From contig NZ_CP021059.1 in NCBI RefSeq assembly GCF_002119805.1, positions 1-64,000 of the forward strand: a DNA stretch of 64,000 bases, written 5' to 3'. The position numbers were made by a program, and so were the translations under genes. Shown here piece after piece: positions 35,209 to 43,148 of the stretch; the first letter of the stretch is position 1, and each line of letters opens with the position of its first letter. A model generated the notes under the pieces. The model made no database searches. It was not told the DNA's origin and worked only from the letters and a program-made list of their open reading frames with translations. The DNA comes from Macrococcoides canis. GTDB lineage: Bacteria; Bacillota; Bacilli; Staphylococcales; Staphylococcaceae.

Positions 35209-35652
35209 TTAATTTAAGTAGTGTGTTTCCATGTTATATTCATATACTCTATTTCCAAATAATTTTCTGTCGATAATTTGGAATTTTAAATCAGTTGGTC
35301 GTTCATTATACTCGTAATCTATTATCCAGAGACTATCTGCATTGCCTGTTACTTGATATTTTTTAGCGATTACCTTCTTATCGTTAAGCGCATGTAACTT
35401 TAATTTCTTCCCATCTGCTACCATCGCAAAGTCCTTATAAGGATTAAATTTACCGGAACCTTTATTAGGTAATATATCTAGTTCGACTTGAACAACATTG
35501 TCATAATTACCTGTGTTCTGAATTTTTACCTGTAAATTCTGAATATTTACTGGTTCAAGTTGATTAATTGCAATAGTCTTAGGCAACACGATTTTAAACG
35601 CTAAAAATAATACGATGATTATACCGATAATGATTAGTATTCGTTTCTTCAT
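35209..35652 (-). CDS. Membrane-anchored extracytoplasmic protein, 147 aa
   Basis: One N-terminal hydrophobic helix (RILIIIGIIIVLFLAFKIVL) anchors a domain of about 120 residues that looks all-beta, with alternating hydrophobic strands (NLQVKIQNTG, VVQVELDIL, KLKLHAL). This resembles small immunoglobulin-like DUF4352/DUF5067-type domains, though I cannot confirm a family. There is no lipobox cysteine. It sits in the middle of the WYL operon, 14 bases before the next gene. Confidence 0.6.
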   Translation of the reverse strand: MKKRILIIIGIIIVLFLAFKIVLPKTIAINQLEPVNIQNLQVKIQNTGNYDNVVQVELDILPNKGSGKFNPYKDFAMVADGKKLKLHALNDKKVIAKKYQVTGNADSLWIIDYEYNERPTDLKFQIIDRKLFGNRVYEYNMETHYLN

Positions 35653-35674
35653 AATGTTTTAATAACCCTTTCTT

Positions 35675-35959
35675 TTAGTGCCAACGTTTTGTATCTTCGT
35701 CGTATTTGTAACCTCTGCTTTTTAATAAGTTTCTAATCGCAACTTTTTTAGCGCCTTGAGCACTTCTATATTCGCTTTGTAATGATGAGTCAGTTTTGTG
35801 TTTAAGTTCTCCTTCAAATTTTTCAATCTCTTTTAGACGTTTATTTACTGCATTCTTACCTTCCTGAAAGATACCAACGCCTAAACCTACAACTGCCTTT
35901 CCTGCACCACGTGCAACTTTTCCAGCTATTGAGCCAGCTTTATTTAACAGTTCACTCAT
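35675..35959 (-). CDS. Small glycine-rich helical protein, 94 aa
   Basis: The N-terminal half is a Gly/Ala-rich amphipathic stretch (AGSIAGKVARGAGKAVVGLG) that could associate with a membrane. A charged helix follows, then a C-terminal motif SSLQSEYRSAQGAKK and LLKSRGYKYDEDTKRW. The last about 40 residues resemble the C-terminus of the protein encoded at 35974-36198. A GGAGG before the ATG supports translation. Function is unknown. Confidence 0.6.
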   Translation of the reverse strand: MSELLNKAGSIAGKVARGAGKAVVGLGVGIFQEGKNAVNKRLKEIEKFEGELKHKTDSSLQSEYRSAQGAKKVAIRNLLKSRGYKYDEDTKRWH

Positions 35960-35973
35960 AATATTTTCCTCCG

Positions 35974-36198
35974 TTAATATTCATTGATTGAGTATCCTCT
36001 ATCTTCTAGTGTCTTTTTTATACGGATATATTCTCGAAAATTTTCATTGTTTTTATGATATTTATACATATCCATAAGTTTTTGGTCTGATAAATTTTTA
36101 TAATCATTTCCGATAATAATCACGTCATCTCTAAGAGGTTTATCGTTTATTTGTTTTAAAAATGGGATTCTTGCTATTGTTTTTATGATATTAATCAT
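35974..36198 (-). CDS. Small protein, 74 aa, sharing a C-terminal motif with its neighbour
   Basis: The first about 30 residues hold a short hydrophobic and basic segment (MINIIKTIARIPFLKQ). The C-terminal part reads LSDQKLMDMYKYHKNN and KKTLEDRGYSINEY. Its pattern (S/T-D-x-x-L, then Y, then L-x-x-RGY) is repeated in the next protein of the operon. A GGAGG is present before the start. No family is recognised. Confidence 0.55.
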   Translation of the reverse strand: MINIIKTIARIPFLKQINDKPLRDDVIIIGNDYKNLSDQKLMDMYKYHKNNENFREYIRIKKTLEDRGYSINEY

Positions 36199-36217
36199 AT
36201 TTATCTAGCATCCTCCA

Positions 36218-36694
36218 TTAGTTATTGTTTTCTTCTAGCAATTGGAGACATATCTCGTAACATTCTTCTACATGATTTTTGCCTAACGAATACATAGCGG
36301 CATAACTGATACCACCAGAAATAGCAGCTCCTGCAAAAGGGATATATTTTGCGACTTGTTTCTGTGTTACTTTTTTAATCCCAATCTTTTTTAGAGTACG
36401 AGTTACAAGTTCCTTTGTAAGTACTTTACCTACAAATTGATTACCGATTGAAGTGACGATCACAAGTACTTTTTGTTTCTCATCGGCATCTAGTTCCTCG
36501 ATTTCTTCGTGTGATAAGCCGAACTTTCTATTTACCTTATTGACTACTTCCATGATTAAACCGACATCTGCAGCTAAATCTACTCCTGGAACAGGAATAG
36601 CCGCAATTGCTCCACTTGCTGTAGAACGTTGTTTAACAATCTTCATAGCGGCTTTCTTTGCTTTATTTAATTCCTCTTTGTTCTTTATCTTCAT
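36218..36694 (-). CDS. DUF697/YcjF-like protein
   Basis: This 158-aa protein starts with a basic helix (KEELNKAKKAAMKIVKQ), followed by the apolar IAAIPVPGVDLAADVGLIMEV and a second apolar segment IPFAGAAISGGISYAAMYSLG. These two hydrophobic hairpins are typical of DUF697-type domains found at the end of some dynamin-like or GTPase proteins, but no GTPase is present here. The frame extends to 36715, but TAAGGAG before the ATG at 36694 fixes the start. It overlaps the regulator gene by 32 bases. Confidence 0.65.
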   Translation of the reverse strand: MKIKNKEELNKAKKAAMKIVKQRSTASGAIAAIPVPGVDLAADVGLIMEVVNKVNRKFGLSHEEIEELDADEKQKVLVIVTSIGNQFVGKVLTKELVTRTLKKIGIKKVTQKQVAKYIPFAGAAISGGISYAAMYSLGKNHVEECYEICLQLLEENNN

Positions 36695-37586
36695 TGTCAA
36701 TCTCCTTACTTTCATTATTGATTTGTATCTGTTGGTTCATATATACAGCGTTTATTGCCAATATGAAATTGACTAAGGGTTGATACATATAAGAAGGTGA
36801 GATTAACATGATATGAGGGCTATACATCATACATACACTTAAGACTTCTGGATAGGTCATGTAGAAGCTAACTGTAAACTGATTGTCTGATATGGACTCT
36901 ATTACGTCTACACTGTACTGATCTTTAAGTACATGCCAAACATCTTTAGTCATCTTCAATATTACTTTTTCCGGATTTGATATTTCAGCATCTGTTGTTT
37001 GTAAACTTTTAATATTTTTTATATGAAATTGTCGATTGCTCTTCTTTAACCACAACTTATATTGATTGTGAGTACTTGTTATCTGTACGGGAGTTCCTAC
37101 AATTTCTTCTCCATGATATTTGAATTTGATTGTGTTCTGTTGGTGTATTGCTCCTTGTAAAATAGATAACACTGTCAGAGTGTTCTTTTCTTCGTCTACT
37201 ACGTGAAACATGTTTATCTGTTCTAAAAGATGCTTTGTATCATGACTATAGAACTTGTAAATAATTGATTTTAATAGTTCGTACATATCACGACTTATTA
37301 CAGAAGAATGGTTTTTGAGATGCATAATGAGTATTGATAAGATATTACTATCCAGTAATGCATTATGCCTTATTAATCGGTACTCATTTGTCTTATGTTG
37401 ATACGTAACTTCCATTCTCTGCTGATATTCATCATTATCAAATAGGTAGTTTCTAATATCGTCAATATCGCGTTGTATTGTCCTTTCATCGACTTCTAAC
37501 TCGTCGGCTAGGTTCATCTTGTTGACTCCTTGATTGTTAAGGAGGCGAGTATATATCGTTAGAAGACGTTGTGCTTTGTTCATCAA
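36663..37586 (-). CDS. WYL-type transcriptional regulator
   Basis: The 307-aa protein begins with a DeoR-like winged helix (AQRLLTIYTRLLNNQGVNKMNLADELEVDERTIQRDIDDI in two pieces) and continues into a middle and C-terminal WYL-like region (AIHQQNTIKFKYHGEEIVGTP, YKLWLKKSNRQFHIKNI). WYL regulators commonly bind nucleic acid or nucleotide signals and often control phage-defence genes. It is the first gene of a seven-gene - strand operon and overlaps the DUF697-like gene, so it likely regulates that operon and itself. Confidence 0.8.
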   Translation of the reverse strand: MMNKAQRLLTIYTRLLNNQGVNKMNLADELEVDERTIQRDIDDIRNYLFDNDEYQQRMEVTYQHKTNEYRLIRHNALLDSNILSILIMHLKNHSSVISRDMYELLKSIIYKFYSHDTKHLLEQINMFHVVDEEKNTLTVLSILQGAIHQQNTIKFKYHGEEIVGTPVQITSTHNQYKLWLKKSNRQFHIKNIKSLQTTDAEISNPEKVILKMTKDVWHVLKDQYSVDVIESISDNQFTVSFYMTYPEVLSVCMMYSPHIMLISPSYMYQPLVNFILAINAVYMNQQIQINNESKEIDNEDKEQRGIK

Positions 37587-37764
37587 TCCACCCCTTATCG
37601 CTGTACCTTTATTTTATAAAACCGATTAGACACCCATTGTCATGGATGGAAAAATTCTGTATTGTTTTTATAGATATGGGATGATGAAAATTCCGGTTGT
37701 TTCTATGCAAAGGTGACAAATCATTAATAAAAAAAATAAAGGTCAGACACATAATGTCTAACCT

Positions 37765-38208
37765 TTAGAGATGACCACTTTCTTTTAGTGAAATGAATGA
37801 ATCATCTGTAAAGATGATATGATCGAGGACATCTATTCCAATCAATTTACCCACTTCATAAAGACGCTTCGTAGCTTCGATATCTTCATATGATGGTTGA
37901 GGATGACCACTTGGATGATTATGTCCCAGTATGATGTTAGCGGCATTTGATAGTATCGCTGATTTGAATACTTCTCTTGGATGTATGATGGAAGCATTTA
38001 GCGAACCTACTGATACCTTTTCGATGTGAGTTGGTTCATTTTTAGTGTTCAGTGAAAGGAGAACAAATACTTCTCTGTCAGAGGGTCCTACAAATTCTCG
38101 CATAATCTTTGCAGCATTTTCTGGTGATGATACCTTTCGTTCTGGGTACCACATAACCTTCTCTTTAACCATTTGTATTGATACGATATTGATTTTCTTT
38201 TTATGCAT
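37765..38208 (-). CDS. RadC-like JAB/MPN domain protein
   Basis: This 147-aa protein is a JAB1/MPN metalloprotease-fold domain of the RadC type. The JAMM metal motif is seen as GHNHPSGHPQPSYED near residues 114-128 (HxHPSG and S-x-x-D). The N-terminal helix-hairpin-helix part of full-length RadC is absent, as in the RadC-like proteins carried by SCC and other mobile elements. It is the last gene of the ccr-linked - strand accessory run. Its role in the element is unknown. Confidence 0.85.
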   Translation of the reverse strand: MHKKKINIVSIQMVKEKVMWYPERKVSSPENAAKIMREFVGPSDREVFVLLSLNTKNEPTHIEKVSVGSLNASIIHPREVFKSAILSNAANIILGHNHPSGHPQPSYEDIEATKRLYEVGKLIGIDVLDHIIFTDDSFISLKESGHL

Positions 38209-38229
38209 TTTAATAGCTCCTTTACATTT

Positions 38230-38733
38230 TTATTTTAGTACCCATTCCTGTCGGGCGATCGGATTTAACGGATGAATGATATTCCCGTTCATCGGATTGA
38301 TGAGTCTCTTTGTCTTTTTTGCATAAGGTTTAATCATCTTTTCAATTTCTTGTACACGAGGGAGTATTGTAGGTCGTTCTGCATAAGCTCCCCAGGCAAT
38401 GATTAACTCATCAGATTCTTTTATACACTTCATAATTTGAATATCTGTATGCTTGTCATAGCCGTTTTCCAGATGGCGCTTATTGTCTGGACTTTTTATA
38501 TTGGAAAAGATATTGACGAAATGGATGGTTCCGTAACCAAGCTTTGTTAGTGAATTGATACAGAGTTGTGTCGTTAGGTCTAATGTAATGACTCCATCGT
38601 AATGTGGAAACATTGTTAGAATTGTGACAGTAGGTTTATCTTTATCTATGATTTTCTTTAGTGCATAGCGATGGTTACCATCCTTACTGAATATTGCTTC
38701 AGTGATTGTCGTATTTGAACGTGTTTCTAGCAT
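38230..38733 (-). CDS. DUF1643 family SCC protein
   Basis: The 167-aa protein matches the DUF1643 pattern: RYALKKIIDKDKPTVTILTM, then NIFSNIKSPDNKRH, IIAWGAYAE and a C-terminal NGNIIHPLN. DUF1643 proteins are standard companions of ccr genes in SCC elements, with unknown biochemistry. It lies between the DUF960 and RadC-like genes, with AGGAGG before the ATG. Confidence 0.85.
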   Translation of the reverse strand: MLETRSNTTITEAIFSKDGNHRYALKKIIDKDKPTVTILTMFPHYDGVITLDLTTQLCINSLTKLGYGTIHFVNIFSNIKSPDNKRHLENGYDKHTDIQIMKCIKESDELIIAWGAYAERPTILPRVQEIEKMIKPYAKKTKRLINPMNGNIIHPLNPIARQEWVLK

Positions 38734-38745
38734 TGTGTAAACCTC

Positions 38746-39078
38746 CTAATATTCTTCTGGTAAAAGCATGACAAAATAAGAAGAGCCTATGTCATTACGA
38801 TCTTCACGAATGACATAGACCTTTCTTTTTTTGAAGGTTTCTTTAGTTTTTATACGATATTTATAACTGTAGGGTGGTTCTTCTTGTAGGAGTTTAATAC
38901 AAGCCTCATCTTTATTTTCAGTATCTCTGATATGAAATACACTCAGATAATCGGGTTTGATTCCCTGTTTCTTTGCTTCTCTTTCTCTCTGCATAACAAT
39001 GTTCCAAAGTACCTGTTGGACAGGCACTGAGAAGTGTTCTTGTATCCCTTTAGTAATGTACATATCTGTGTTAATCAT
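38746..39078 (-). CDS. DUF960 family SCC protein
   Basis: The 110-aa protein begins TDMYITKGIQEHFSVPVQQV, the characteristic start of DUF960 proteins found downstream of ccrB in SCC elements. The rest is a small alpha/beta domain (YLSVFHIRD, KVYVIREDRND). It is 12 bases upstream of the DUF1643 gene. Function is unknown. Confidence 0.82.
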   Translation of the reverse strand: MINTDMYITKGIQEHFSVPVQQVLWNIVMQREREAKKQGIKPDYLSVFHIRDTENKDEACIKLLQEEPPYSYKYRIKTKETFKKRKVYVIREDRNDIGSSYFVMLLPEEY

Positions 39079-39141
39079 TAGTCATCATCTCCAAACTTAA
39101 TAATTATTTCGCTTACTACAATGACCGCAATCTGAGCAATC

Positions 39142-39504
39142 TTAACCCACGTTGACAAATTCCAAATCCTCCTCCGTAAGATTTAATAAATGTAGCTCAC
39201 TGTGCAGTGTCTTGACCGTATCATTGATGTAGAAGAAATGTTCGTATTCACCGTTTGTGTAACCCAGTAAGATTATCTTGCCTTGATAGGTACCGATGAA
39301 TGAGTAGATGTAATCTTTTATAAGTGAGTGGTTGTAAAAGGTGTATGTGTCGATGATTGCACCTTTTAGCTTCTCTGGAATTTTTCTCTCTCCCCATGCT
39401 AATTCCTCGATACCCAGTTGTACGAATTCAGTAAGGTATTCTTGAGAAGAGAGTTTTAGTATTTCTTCTAGGTACCGAGTCAGATGCGCTTTGATTTGTT
39501 TCAT
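39142..39504 (-). CDS. SCC accessory protein, 120 aa (DUF950-like position)
   Basis: This small acidic protein lies where SCC elements usually carry a DUF950-type gene after ccrB. Segments include HLTRYLEEILKLSSQEYL, GIEELAWGERKIPEKL and SFIGTYQGKIILLGYTNG. I am not certain of the family. The frame extends to 39552, but the ATG at 39504 with GGAGGG about ten bases upstream is the better start. Confidence 0.6.
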   Translation of the reverse strand: MKQIKAHLTRYLEEILKLSSQEYLTEFVQLGIEELAWGERKIPEKLKGAIIDTYTFYNHSLIKDYIYSFIGTYQGKIILLGYTNGEYEHFFYINDTVKTLHSELHLLNLTEEDLEFVNVG

Positions 39505-39598
39505 GACGTTGTTCCCTCCAATTGATTTAATTTGATGCATGTTGTACATCATAATTAGAATATATATTTGAAGGTGGATTTGTTACATGTGAAACAAG

Positions 39599-39806
39599 CC
39601 CCCGTTTCACCGTGATTTTTGACGAACAGTATCGATTTCATTAAAGTATAATTTGACTTTTTCTCTTAATAAGTAATATATTTTTATAATTTAACGGGGT
39701 AACGGGGGATAATAGTTTTAACTATTTTTATTGAACAAAGGATTAATTGAGATAGATGTTAACCAAAAATTATTTTTATATGTGAGTTTTTACGGGGAAA
39801 CGGGGA
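39599..39806. repeat. Three iteron-like GC-rich repeats beside ccrB
   Basis: The gene-free stretch 39505-39913 carries three 15-mers: ACGGTGAAACGGGGG (complement strand, 39599-39613), ACGGGGTAACGGGGG (39694-39708) and ACGGGGAAACGGGGA (39792-39806). They are spaced 95 and 98 bases apart in otherwise AT-rich DNA. Each holds two AACGGGG-like half units. The arrangement resembles iterons or protein-binding sites, possibly for replication or control of the element. No ORF or promoter that I recognise uses them. Confidence 0.65.
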
Positions 39807-39913
39807 GTGTTGTTTATTGATGAAAATATAAGCATTATTTTTAACGATGTATTCTGTTAATACGCTCACGCATGTAGCGATGAGCGTTATTTTCATGCAA
39901 TAAACAGAACGGT

Positions 39914-41542
39914 CTATATGCGAAGGTAGTATGTTTCATGCTCTGTAAATAAATCAGAGGAAGCACTAAGCAGTGCTTCCTCTGGTTCGATACCGTTATA
40001 TACTTCTTTAAGAACATCTTCATTGATCTTTAACGTAATGAAGAAGTCATGTTTCTTTCCTGGCTCATTGCACTTCTTGAAGTGAATTGCATCAACGACA
40101 GAGAGATACAACGCTTTTAATTGTTTCTTATCTAATCGGTCCATATCCTTGAATATTGCTTGAAGAAGGGGTTTAATCTCCTCAATCGTTAACTGTTTAA
40201 TGTCATCCTCCTTATGCGCTTCCATTTCAGCTATTGTCGCCTTAAGTGCTTCAATAGTACTCGCATATTCATCGATAGTTCCTTTTAGTGTATGGATAAG
40301 GTCAGGGGATGTTGATAATGCGATATTAAGGTTATTAAGTTTGACTTGTGTTTCTTCAAGCTGCTGTTTCTTATTCAACACTCTTTGTTTCATTTCCGTT
40401 GGTTTAGCTTCTAAGCTACTGTTGACATTCTCCAAAACCTGTTGAAGTACTTTATCGTTGAATATCACTTCCTTTATACGATTGAAGACATAGGCTTCAG
40501 CAACATCTGCACGTATTGAGTTTGCGCTACATACAGATGCACCTTTATTTCTAAACTGGGAACAACTATAATAGCGTATACGCTTCTTCTCACCAGATTT
40601 AAGGGTATTGGTCGTATTACTTGCTGCATGAGCAGCTCCGCACTTAGGACAACGTATAATTCCAGTTAAGAGGTTTTCGCCTTTACCGTTAACCATTGGA
40701 TTCTTACTCGCTTTTTTCATTCTGGTCTGTACTTTATCCCATAAGTCTTGATCAATAATTGGAGTATGCTTGCCGTCTGCGATAATAGGATTAGGGTTAA
40801 AACCACGACGTCTCTTTTCATTCCATCCGGTATATCTTAGATATCTTATCTTACCGATGTAAACGATATTGGTTAAGATGTATTTAACGGAATTGGTGTC
40901 GAAGGGGTTATTTTTCTTAGTACGATAGCCGTCCTTATTTAATGCATTTGCAATGGCTCTGTATCCTTTTCCGGAAGCATATTCATCAAAGATACGTTTT
41001 ACAATTAGCGCTTCTTGTTCGACGATTGCGAGCATTCTTTTGTTTCCAGGCACTTGTTGGTATCCAAGCACCTGTCCACCATTGTAATAGCCGGATTCAG
41101 CTCTAGACACTAATCCAGCGGAAAAATTTTCCAAAATGTGGCTCCTTTCATACTCCGCCATAGACGCTAGTATTTGGAGCATCAATCGACCTGAGGCTGT
41201 GCTTGTATCGAACCTTTCCGTATCGCTATAGACCTCAACGTTGTATTTGTTGTAGAAGTCCACCATATCAATCACATGCTTGGTATTACGAGCAAGACGA
41301 TTAAGTCTGTAGATTAAGATAATATCGAATTTTCTATTCTTAGCATCTTCGTTCATTTTTAATAAAGCTGGTCTGTTCATGTTCTTCCCAGTTAAACCGT
41401 TGTCCGTGTAGACCTCGTATATTTCCCAACCGTTTCTTTGGCATACCTCTTCCAGTAACTTCTTTTGTCCTGCAATTGAGAAGTTATCACGTTGTAATGC
41501 ACTTGATACCCTTGTGTAAATAGCAGCTCTTTTCTTAGTCAT
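39914..41542 (-). CDS. ccrB: Cassette chromosome recombinase B
   Basis: This large serine recombinase acts with CcrA to excise and integrate the SCC at rlmH. The N-terminal resolvase domain starts AAIYTRVSSALQRDNFS with the catalytic Ser near residue 13 and contains YRLNRLARN and LQILASMAEYERS. The recombinase domain and a zinc-ribbon with RCPKCGAAH near residue 286 follow, then a coiled-coil and C-terminal region. The 542-aa length equals that of known CcrB proteins. GGAGG precedes the ATG. The allotype cannot be assigned without alignment. Confidence 0.95.
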   Translation of the reverse strand: MTKKRAAIYTRVSSALQRDNFSIAGQKKLLEEVCQRNGWEIYEVYTDNGLTGKNMNRPALLKMNEDAKNRKFDIILIYRLNRLARNTKHVIDMVDFYNKYNVEVYSDTERFDTSTASGRLMLQILASMAEYERSHILENFSAGLVSRAESGYYNGGQVLGYQQVPGNKRMLAIVEQEALIVKRIFDEYASGKGYRAIANALNKDGYRTKKNNPFDTNSVKYILTNIVYIGKIRYLRYTGWNEKRRRGFNPNPIIADGKHTPIIDQDLWDKVQTRMKKASKNPMVNGKGENLLTGIIRCPKCGAAHAASNTTNTLKSGEKKRIRYYSCSQFRNKGASVCSANSIRADVAEAYVFNRIKEVIFNDKVLQQVLENVNSSLEAKPTEMKQRVLNKKQQLEETQVKLNNLNIALSTSPDLIHTLKGTIDEYASTIEALKATIAEMEAHKEDDIKQLTIEEIKPLLQAIFKDMDRLDKKQLKALYLSVVDAIHFKKCNEPGKKHDFFITLKINEDVLKEVYNGIEPEEALLSASSDLFTEHETYYLRI

Positions 41543-41606
41543 AATAATACCTCCATTATTGTTTTTGTAAGATTTGTATAAAACTTATCATTATCTTTAC
41601 TTTACT

Positions 41607-42977
41607 TTATCCATTTACTTGGCATAGTTGATTCGTTTTTGTTTTCAGTGGAACTATGTTAAGAGGATAATCCGTAATAAATAGACCAGTTAAGTTGTTC
41701 TTTTCATCGATGATGACTTTTTCGATAATATGGTTGATGTCCTTTAGTTTTATGAACGAAACATGTGTTGATACTATATTCTTTATCTTTTGCCTTGAAA
41801 AGTTTTTACTGGCTTGTACAGAACCTTCCTCAGATACGTAGTTTGATTGAAACTCTTGTGCGCTGATTTTACCTTCTGCAAGTTCAGTAATCAGCTTGGC
41901 GTTGGCTTGACTGATTTTTTTCTGGTCCTTCTTATGAATTCTAATAACTTTGTTAACAACTTGTTCGATGCGCTCAGCGCATTCTTTATCCTTTAAGAAT
42001 GTCTTTAATGCATACAGAACTTGGTCTTCGATATGATCAGCATTTATTGACGTAAAAGGGCAGCGTTCATTTAAACCCGAATAATCTACGTTATGATTGC
42101 GACAGACGTACATTGTATAGGTCTTATTATTCTTCTTCACTTTGTGTGAATGAAGCCTTGCGTTACAGTAGGGACAATGTATCTTACGTTTCAGCAAGGT
42201 GTTTATCGGCTTACGTTTTATTCCTTTTGAAAGACGGATACGTTCAGCTTCTTCAAAGATTTCCTGGGTTATGATTGCTTGATGATGTCCTTGATACTCG
42301 CCATACTTTGAAGGTACGATTCCTGTATATATTTTGTTTAGCAATATATTCCTAACACGAACGTTTGTAAGTGATGTATAGCTTGTATCTTCAGAGATAA
42401 GCTTGCTGATGGCTTTGTAACCATAGCCATCACAGTAAAGCTGGAATATCCTTTTAACTGTCTTACTTTCTTCAGGATGTACAAAAAAGTTACCGTCTTC
42501 ATATCTGTATCCGAAAGGCGCGTTTGTTGTAATCAGTAAGCCTTGTCTTGCCTTTTCACGTGCTGCTTTTGAGACATTATCTCGTATGTTTTCGAGCTCA
42601 TTTTCGGCGAATGATAAGAACAGTTGAAGCTTCATTCGATCAAATGCCTTCGACAGGTCGAAGTAACCATCTGAGACACTGACCAGTTTCACTTGGTATT
42701 TCTGTAATAACTCTACGAAATCAAGTGCATTTTTTAAGTTCCTACCAATACGACTGATTCGATAAATCAGTAGGGTGGTCACTTGATTGTTCTTAATTTC
42801 CTGTATCAAACGTTGATAGTTTGTCCTGTTTACATTTCTTCCAGAACCGATATCACTGTAAAAATTTATTTTGCCTACATCGATATCATATTTTGCAGCA
42901 CATTTACGTATCAGCTCTTTCTGAGTGGGTATGGACTGTTGTTTCTTTGTTGATTGTCTTACATATGCGACGATCAT
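41607..42977 (-). CDS. ccrA: Cassette chromosome recombinase A
   Basis: This serine recombinase is the partner of CcrB. It starts MIVAYVRQSTKKQQS with catalytic Ser9 and has YRISRIGRNLKNAL, LSFAENELENI, a zinc site CPYCNARL and a C-terminus containing GLFITDYPLNIV, all typical of CcrA. The frame is open to 43037, but TGGAGGTG places the start at 42977, giving 456 aa. A hairpin and a 20-codon ORF lie directly upstream. ccrB starts 64 bases after its stop. Confidence 0.95.
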   Translation of the reverse strand: MIVAYVRQSTKKQQSIPTQKELIRKCAAKYDIDVGKINFYSDIGSGRNVNRTNYQRLIQEIKNNQVTTLLIYRISRIGRNLKNALDFVELLQKYQVKLVSVSDGYFDLSKAFDRMKLQLFLSFAENELENIRDNVSKAAREKARQGLLITTNAPFGYRYEDGNFFVHPEESKTVKRIFQLYCDGYGYKAISKLISEDTSYTSLTNVRVRNILLNKIYTGIVPSKYGEYQGHHQAIITQEIFEEAERIRLSKGIKRKPINTLLKRKIHCPYCNARLHSHKVKKNNKTYTMYVCRNHNVDYSGLNERCPFTSINADHIEDQVLYALKTFLKDKECAERIEQVVNKVIRIHKKDQKKISQANAKLITELAEGKISAQEFQSNYVSEEGSVQASKNFSRQKIKNIVSTHVSFIKLKDINHIIEKVIIDEKNNLTGLFITDYPLNIVPLKTKTNQLCQVNG

Positions 42978-43027
42978 ATTTTCACCTCCATTAAGATAAT
43001 ATAAGTTTGATAACAAATTGAAATAAC

Positions 43028-43052
43028 AAGCCAGCATCCTTTATGCTGGCTT
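43028..43052 (-). terminator. Hairpin between small ORF and ccrA (attenuator or terminator)
   Basis: AAGCCAGCAT / ATGCTGGCTT forms a 10-bp stem with a five-base loop. It sits between a 20-codon ORF and the ccrA ribosome binding site, so it could limit read-through from cch into ccrA. Confidence 0.65.
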
Positions 43053-43058
43053 AAGTTG

Positions 43059-43121
43059 TTACTTACCTTCATTTAATTCATTGATTACAAGTTCTGAAAT
43101 AATTTCGATAAGTTCGTTCAT
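43059..43121 (-). CDS. Putative 20-aa peptide upstream of ccrA
   Basis: An ATG at 43121 preceded by AAAGGATG opens a 20-codon ORF encoding MNELIEIISELVINELNEGK. It lies between cch and ccrA and is followed by a hairpin. The peptide is an amphipathic helix by pattern. It could be a leader peptide or simply a small SCC protein. Only the ribosome binding site and context support it. Confidence 0.4.
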   Translation of the reverse strand: MNELIEIISELVINELNEGK

Positions 43122-43148
43122 TTGTTATCATCCTTTCTGTATAGTTTA

